Assembly: GCF_003259335.1 (NCBI RefSeq)
Contig: NZ_QLLL01000008.1
Location: 210,429-274,428, forward strand
Source: Chitinophaga skermanii
GTDB lineage: Bacteria; Bacteroidota; Bacteroidia; Chitinophagales; Chitinophagaceae
Direction of reading: 5' to 3'
Length of the DNA stretch: 64,000 bases
Shown: positions 59,617 to 64,000 of the stretch, in pieces
How the letters are laid out: each line of letters opens with the position of its first letter
Numbering within the stretch: the stretch's first letter is position 1
Notes under the pieces: model-generated
Database searches by the model: none
Told to the model about the DNA's origin: nothing
Seen by the model: only the letters and a program-made list of their open reading frames with translations
Made by a program: the position numbers and the translations under genes

Positions 59617-60084
59617 TTATATACCATTGGTTTTAACTCCTAAAATATTAAATTTCTTACTTGAACAATCATAGAAAAACTCAACTATACTTCCTCCACT
59701 ATTAATATAATTAATTCCTGACGATGTGCTTACTACATTAAACGGAATGATATTTATAAAAAATTTACCATTTTTAATCCGTAGTGGAACTATCCTGAAG
59801 AGTATTATTGATTTCTTTTCTTTCAACTTATTTTGTACGCCAAAAACGTCAAGCACCTCTATATTATGAGCCCCTATTCGCCGTGGAATACTTTCTGTAG
59901 TTATATTATTTTCTTCCAATAACAGTGTTTGTACATTTTCAGATGAAAGTTGAGCACAATAATTACTAAACGCTTGATAATACAAATTTGTACTATCAAG
60001 CGTCTCTGTATTATCCGCTTTTTGCCCAAATGCCCAACAAGGGGTAACAACTAAAAAAAATATTAATCCCCATAACTTTTCCAT
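59617..60084 (-). CDS. Secreted protein, likely cognate immunity to the RHS tip
   Basis: This 155-residue protein has a signal peptide (LIFFLVVTPCWAFGQKA) and a beta-rich mature part (KKSIILFRIVPLRIKNGKFFINIIPFNVVSTSSGINY). It starts 4 bp after the RHS stop, the position of cognate immunity genes. The export signal suggests that the toxin acts in the periplasm. No named family recognised. Confidence 0.65.
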   Translation of the reverse strand: MEKLWGLIFFLVVTPCWAFGQKADNTETLDSTNLYYQAFSNYCAQLSSENVQTLLLEENNITTESIPRRIGAHNIEVLDVFGVQNKLKEKKSIILFRIVPLRIKNGKFFINIIPFNVVSTSSGINYINSGGSIVEFFYDCSSKKFNILGVKTNGI

Positions 60085-60088
60085 AATT

Positions 60089-63000
60089 CTATTTCTTTAT
60101 GCCAATACTAAAAAATTGATCAAATGTAAAGGTTGCTACTGTACCACCACCATTGTATATATAAACCGTCTTATTCCCTTGAGCCAAAACATAACGATTA
60201 CCTGTAAATCCTTCTACATTAGCTCTTGCATTCGGCACATCTCCAATATTCTCTCCATTATGCATTAAATTCGACGGAGGATTCCCAAAGGAAGATGTCT
60301 TTGTAATTTCTGTATTACCAACTATTTCTTTGTTTACTACAACTCCATCAGGATGCGTATGCCATTCTCCTGATAATTCAAGCCCAATATTGTTCAAATC
60401 ATTTTTATTTGCCGCCAGCATGGTGTTTATTGAAGCATATGGGTCTTTTGATGGATCAGCATTTTCTCCAGCCTTTGCCCTTACCACAAAATCTGACCCA
60501 TCTTCTCTCTTTCCAAAAAAACCGCCTTCTTCGTGAAAAGAAGGTGATCCTGCATCCGCAAGCGATTGCTGCATAGCAGCTCGTACAGTCGCACCAGGTA
60601 ACTCAACAGCTGATGTTAATCCTTCTTTATTCACTTTGCCGTTTTCCCTCATACTCACTGAAATTGCAGCTTCATCTTTTATAGTCCTGACTGCATATAT
60701 TTTTTTATCATTAATACCATCCGAACCTATTTTCTTATTTTCAAGGTTGTAATAATCACCAGGTATCATTCCATCCGCGTCTATAAATCTTATCGGATTA
60801 TCAAAGGCATAAGTATACGGTGACCATCTCCGCATTTTATCCGCTAATGGATCTATTACCCACCATCGCCCGATTTGCGGATCTTGCATTCTCGCTCCAT
60901 AGTCATACAACTCAAGCCCCGAACCATCCCCGAACTCTTTTGATTGAAGTTCCTTTCCGTTGTATTTCAAGCGGTTTTCCGCATAGTTAGTCCCCATCAA
61001 CGCATTGGAACTAATCCCCGCCATCGTCAATCCAAACGGGTAATAGTGCGTTTCCTCTAAAATAGGCCCACTGGCAACAAGTAAGGTAACGTTATCAAAG
61101 AACACATCTGTAGAACTTTCATTGGTGGGGTACAGGTACAAGAAACCGCTTTTTTGTACCACCATCTTAGAAGCACCTATGTTTTGTACTTCACCGGGTG
61201 TGGCAGCTACTTGTTTTACACCGCTGTTTTCTTCTACTAATATAAAGTTTTCATCGAATAATGTGTAATTCAAATAGGCTTTCGGGCGGTTATTTTGTAA
61301 AGGATCTGTGTCTCGTTCTTTGAGGCGTTGGTAACCATTGGCAAAGAACTCGGCGTTGATGGGGCCTGCTGCGTTGGCAGCGATACCTTTGCCTACTTCT
61401 GTGGTGGCACCACCCAAGGCGTTGATCAAGGATGGTAATAAATCGTTGATAACGTTGGGATTGGATTTTGTTTCTCCTGCTACTTCTTTGTAGTAAGCTT
61501 GGGCACCGAGTGAAACGGTATCGCCGGCCATTACTTTAATTACTAAAGAGGGGCCTACTTTCGAATTAGGGTCGTTACCATTTAGACGGGCAACACGTTT
61601 GTTTGTATTCTCCGTCGACATGGTTCTTTGCGTACCATTAAACCCGCTCGGTACAGCAGCGCCTGTTTCCTCTATGTTACTGAAGAGTTGGGTTTCTACG
61701 GGGGCATTCTCCGTTTCCATGGTGGCTACGTATGAAGAGAGGTCCGTTTGCTCGGTAAGTACCATGCGGGTATTGCCGAGGTGATCTTTCACGAAGTAAT
61801 CATACACGTAACTAACAGGTTGGCCAGCTTTTACAACGGGGCGAATGCGGCCTTCGGATTGGCTGGCAAACTGCAAGGTGTCGTTCTTGTAAATATAGCC
61901 GCCGATGTAGGTCGTGGTATCTCGTTTTACACCCGCGGTGGAATCGATGACGATTTTCTGGTGTTTCGTACCCGCTGCATCGTATACATACAAAATGTTG
62001 CCTTTGCCTTTAATGTGGATGAACTCGGGGAGGTTAAGGATATTGTAGCGGATGCTGTCAATGGCCTTGTTGTTATCCTTGTTCATGCTGCCGTTTACAT
62101 CGTAGGCGTAATCGTTGCCGGTTGGATTGTTGTCGAGGAAATCGCCGAGCTTGGCTGTAGGGTTGGGTGCTACGGAGTCTTTAACGGCTAATAGTTTGTT
62201 GCTGTTAGCGGCGTATGTGTATACGAGGTTATCGACGAGGGAGGAAGTGGTTCCTACAAGGCCGAATTGTTTCATCGTTAGGATGTTACCGTTTTCATCG
62301 TAGCTGATTTTTGGTACATCGAACTGGATGGTGCTATTGTCGACGTAGTTGGTACCCACACCGCTGGCATCTTGTTTGAAATCGGCATAGGTTAAGCGGT
62401 TGGTTCTATCGTAACCGAAACCATATGAGCGGGCAATGCCGTTGTTAGCAGAACGCCACTTGGTGCCGGTGATGTTACCGTTTAACTGTAGCTGGTTAAA
62501 GCCACGGTCGTAGTTGAGTTCCATCCCGAAGAAGTGGGTGGCGGTGTTATTAACGTAGTTCTTATTGATGCCGTCTACCCAGCCACGGATATTATAGGTA
62601 TACTCGAGTGTTTCGAGGTTGCTGCCGAGTGTTTTGGTGATCAATTGACCTAGTTCGTTGTATAGAGCTGTGCTAACTGTTTTATTGACACCGTCGTCAT
62701 TTAATTGCATCTTGGTGTTAAGGAGCGCGCCGCCGTGGTTGTACTCGTTGCTTACCAATACTTTTTGCTTGCCATGTAAGCGGGCAGTTGCATTAGCATG
62801 TCGAGCATAGGACGACAGCATTTTACCGCTAAAATCATAGAGGCTTGTAACGGTGTCTTTGCCGCCGCTGTAGTTATCGGCAATGGCTTGGATCACGCGG
62901 TATTGATCGTCGTAATAACTTACGGTTGTAAGCCATTGCGTACTGTTTAATACCCTTGTTTGCGCTGCCGTTGTAAGACCAATAGTTGAATTTGTTTTGG

Positions 63001-64000
63001 TTACGGTAACCGGGTAGCTATTCGTGTACGATGTTAGTTTGGCAACATCTGCACTGGTATACCCCGGTACGGTTACTTGCGAGTAATCGTCGTAGAAGGT
63101 TTTTGTAAGTGCCGTAATATTAGCTACCGCTGGGAAATCTTGGTTGGCATCTACGCTGGTTTGCATTTGAGCTTGCGTTTGTACGCTGGCTGCAATGTAA
63201 GTGCCTGTTTGTGTAACGCGGTTTAAGCTATCGTATTTGCTTGCTAGCCATGTTCTTGATAAGCGTTGGTTACCATCTTGGGTAAGTACGATTTGATCGC
63301 GCTTGTTGTATACCATATATACGGCATCGGCACCCGGTACTTTTTTCAAGATCATCCTGTTTTGTACATCGTAGCTGTATTGGAAGCATAATTCATCTTT
63401 TACGCCTGCTGGGATTACCCAGTTGTTATTTCTCGTGATAACTACGGCTTTGGGTTGTAGTACAAAACGCAAGGTGTTCAATTCGTCGTAAACATAGTAA
63501 GTACATAACCAACCATCGTGGGCAGTGGCGCCATTGCCAATGCTTTGTACTTTCTTTAAGATCACTGTACCTGCTTTGTCTTTGTATTCCACTACGCGGT
63601 TGTCGTTTTCATCGCGTGTTTCAACAACACTGAGCATACCGGCAGGGTAAATGCCTGTTGTTGTTGGGGTGGCTAACTGGGTGGAATTAATATTCCAAAT
63701 ACGCACACTATCGGATAAGGTGTTAAACCTGTATTCAGTAGTTACCCCTTTGTTATTACCCGCCCAGCTTTTACCAGCGGCCATTTGTTTTAATGGGCGG
63801 TCGAGGGTTGAAGCTTCGAGTTCTGTGTTATTATAATAGAAGCCTTCCGTGTTAGAGAAAATACGATTGTAGAAAGCAGGTTGCTTAGTCGAAGCGTTCA
63901 ACTTGGGCAAACCATTGCCCAACGAATCTACATAAGGCAAAAATTGTTGCGGTGAACGGCCGTATTGGTCGTATACACTTAACGTAACAATATCGCCTTG
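60089..64000 (-). CDS. RHS-repeat polymorphic toxin (5' end beyond window)
   Basis: The frame is open to the right window edge (leading residues QGDIVTLSVYDQYGRSPQQF), so the N-terminus is missing. It contains many YD/RHS repeats (YNELGQLITKTLGSNLETLEYTYNIRGWVDGI, YDRTNRLTYADFKQD, YAYDVNGSMNKDNNKAIDSI), a cocoon-like shell that encloses the toxin. The core ends with the conserved YDYGARMQDPQIGRWWVIDPLADKMRRWSPYTYAFDNPIRFIDADGM near 60770. The following about 210 residues form the variable tip. It includes GEWHTHPDG and, later, PPSN, a JAB/MPN-like metalloprotease motif (E...HxHP...S). The immunity candidate is the next gene. It is delivered probably by a secretion system or contact mechanism outside the window. 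Confidence 0.9.
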   Translation of the reverse strand, partial: QGDIVTLSVYDQYGRSPQQFLPYVDSLGNGLPKLNASTKQPAFYNRIFSNTEGFYYNNTELEASTLDRPLKQMAAGKSWAGNNKGVTTEYRFNTLSDSVRIWNINSTQLATPTTTGIYPAGMLSVVETRDENDNRVVEYKDKAGTVILKKVQSIGNGATAHDGWLCTYYVYDELNTLRFVLQPKAVVITRNNNWVIPAGVKDELCFQYSYDVQNRMILKKVPGADAVYMVYNKRDQIVLTQDGNQRLSRTWLASKYDSLNRVTQTGTYIAASVQTQAQMQTSVDANQDFPAVANITALTKTFYDDYSQVTVPGYTSADVAKLTSYTNSYPVTVTKTNSTIGLTTAAQTRVLNSTQWLTTVSYYDDQYRVIQAIADNYSGGKDTVTSLYDFSGKMLSSYARHANATARLHGKQKVLVSNEYNHGGALLNTKMQLNDDGVNKTVSTALYNELGQLITKTLGSNLETLEYTYNIRGWVDGINKNYVNNTATHFFGMELNYDRGFNQLQLNGNITGTKWRSANNGIARSYGFGYDRTNRLTYADFKQDASGVGTNYVDNSTIQFDVPKISYDENGNILTMKQFGLVGTTSSLVDNLVYTYAANSNKLLAVKDSVAPNPTAKLGDFLDNNPTGNDYAYDVNGSMNKDNNKAIDSIRYNILNLPEFIHIKGKGNILYVYDAAGTKHQKIVIDSTAGVKRDTTTYIGGYIYKNDTLQFASQSEGRIRPVVKAGQPVSYVYDYFVKDHLGNTRMVLTEQTDLSSYVATMETENAPVETQLFSNIEETGAAVPSGFNGTQRTMSTENTNKRVARLNGNDPNSKVGPSLVIKVMAGDTVSLGAQAYYKEVAGETKSNPNVINDLLPSLINALGGATTEVGKGIAANAAGPINAEFFANGYQRLKERDTDPLQNNRPKAYLNYTLFDENFILVEENSGVKQVAATPGEVQNIGASKMVVQKSGFLYLYPTNESSTDVFFDNVTLLVASGPILEETHYYPFGLTMAGISSNALMGTNYAENRLKYNGKELQSKEFGDGSGLELYDYGARMQDPQIGRWWVIDPLADKMRRWSPYTYAFDNPIRFIDADGMIPGDYYNLENKKIGSDGINDKKIYAVRTIKDEAAISVSMRENGKVNKEGLTSAVELPGATVRAAMQQSLADAGSPSFHEEGGFFGKREDGSDFVVRAKAGENADPSKDPYASINTMLAANKNDLNNIGLELSGEWHTHPDGVVVNKEIVGNTEITKTSSFGNPPSNLMHNGENIGDVPNARANVEGFTGNRYVLAQGNKTVYIYNGGGTVATFTFDQFFSIGIKK

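Noticed and set aside
1..64000. CRISPR array
   Set aside because: No regularly spaced repeats with unique spacers were found; the short repeats at 55712-55753 and 6104-6600 are not of that form.

Overview
The window is a Bacteroidota chromosome segment, most likely from a Chitinophaga-like member of the Chitinophagaceae, with a complete-looking prophage in it. The host assignment rests on the SusC/SusD pair with an anti-sigma/ECF sigma set, a GLPGLI-type protein, an RHS protein of Bacteroidota type, weak Shine-Dalgarno signals and TAnnTTTG-like promoter boxes. It is an inference from gene content, not a database match.

Region 1 (1-769) is left host flank: the start of a HAD-family nucleotidase gene and an orphaned intrinsic terminator.

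Region 2 (about 770-39367) is a 38.6 kb prophage inserted in the 3' end of a tRNA-Ser(UGA) gene. A 19-bp core repeat marks attL (770-788) and attR (39349-39367). An identical 23-bp arm-like repeat lies just inside each end, and a tyrosine integrase lies next to attR. The left arm holds a double-HTH repressor, a divergent early operon with paired palindromic operators, and replication-type genes. A leftward accessory block at 6642-8052 follows: three unknown genes preceded by a highly structured pseudoknot/terminator RNA. The late operon (9762-37463) opens with an unusual pair, a ParB-like protein and a radical SAM protein. It continues with small and large terminase, a gpW-like joining protein, portal, a DUF1064 nuclease, a fused protease-capsid protein and a P2/Mu-type contractile tail set (sheath, tube, E/E' with a -1 frameshift site, tape measure, U, X, D, V, W/gp25, J, I, fibre). 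A lysis cassette (two holin-like proteins, a unimolecular-spanin-like protein, a Cys endopeptidase) closes it. Two cargo blocks interrupt the tail operon between V and W: a rightward lipoprotein plus partner, and a leftward nuclease-like/PIN/HTH cassette.

Region 3 (39351-55513) is host: the restored tRNA-Ser, a PAS-LuxR regulator, an ankyrin lipoprotein, an AraC regulator, a di-haem cytochrome c, a thioredoxin-fold protein, a SusD/SusC pair with FecR anti-sigma and a divergent ECF sigma factor, and several small secreted proteins.

Region 4 (55946-64000) is a polymorphic-toxin locus read leftwards. A large RHS protein (5' end outside the window) carries a C-terminal JAB-like tip and is followed by its likely immunity gene. 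Beyond that lies a trail of displaced cassettes: an orphan DUF4329 toxin tip with an NTF2-fold immunity gene, a translationally coupled small pair, a DUF4265 immunity gene, a frameshifted SUKH/SMI1 immunity gene, and a remnant of an older RHS core.

The best candidates for undescribed biology are the phage ParB/radical-SAM pair, the structured RNA with its leftward three-gene operon, and the nuclease-like/PIN/HTH cargo.
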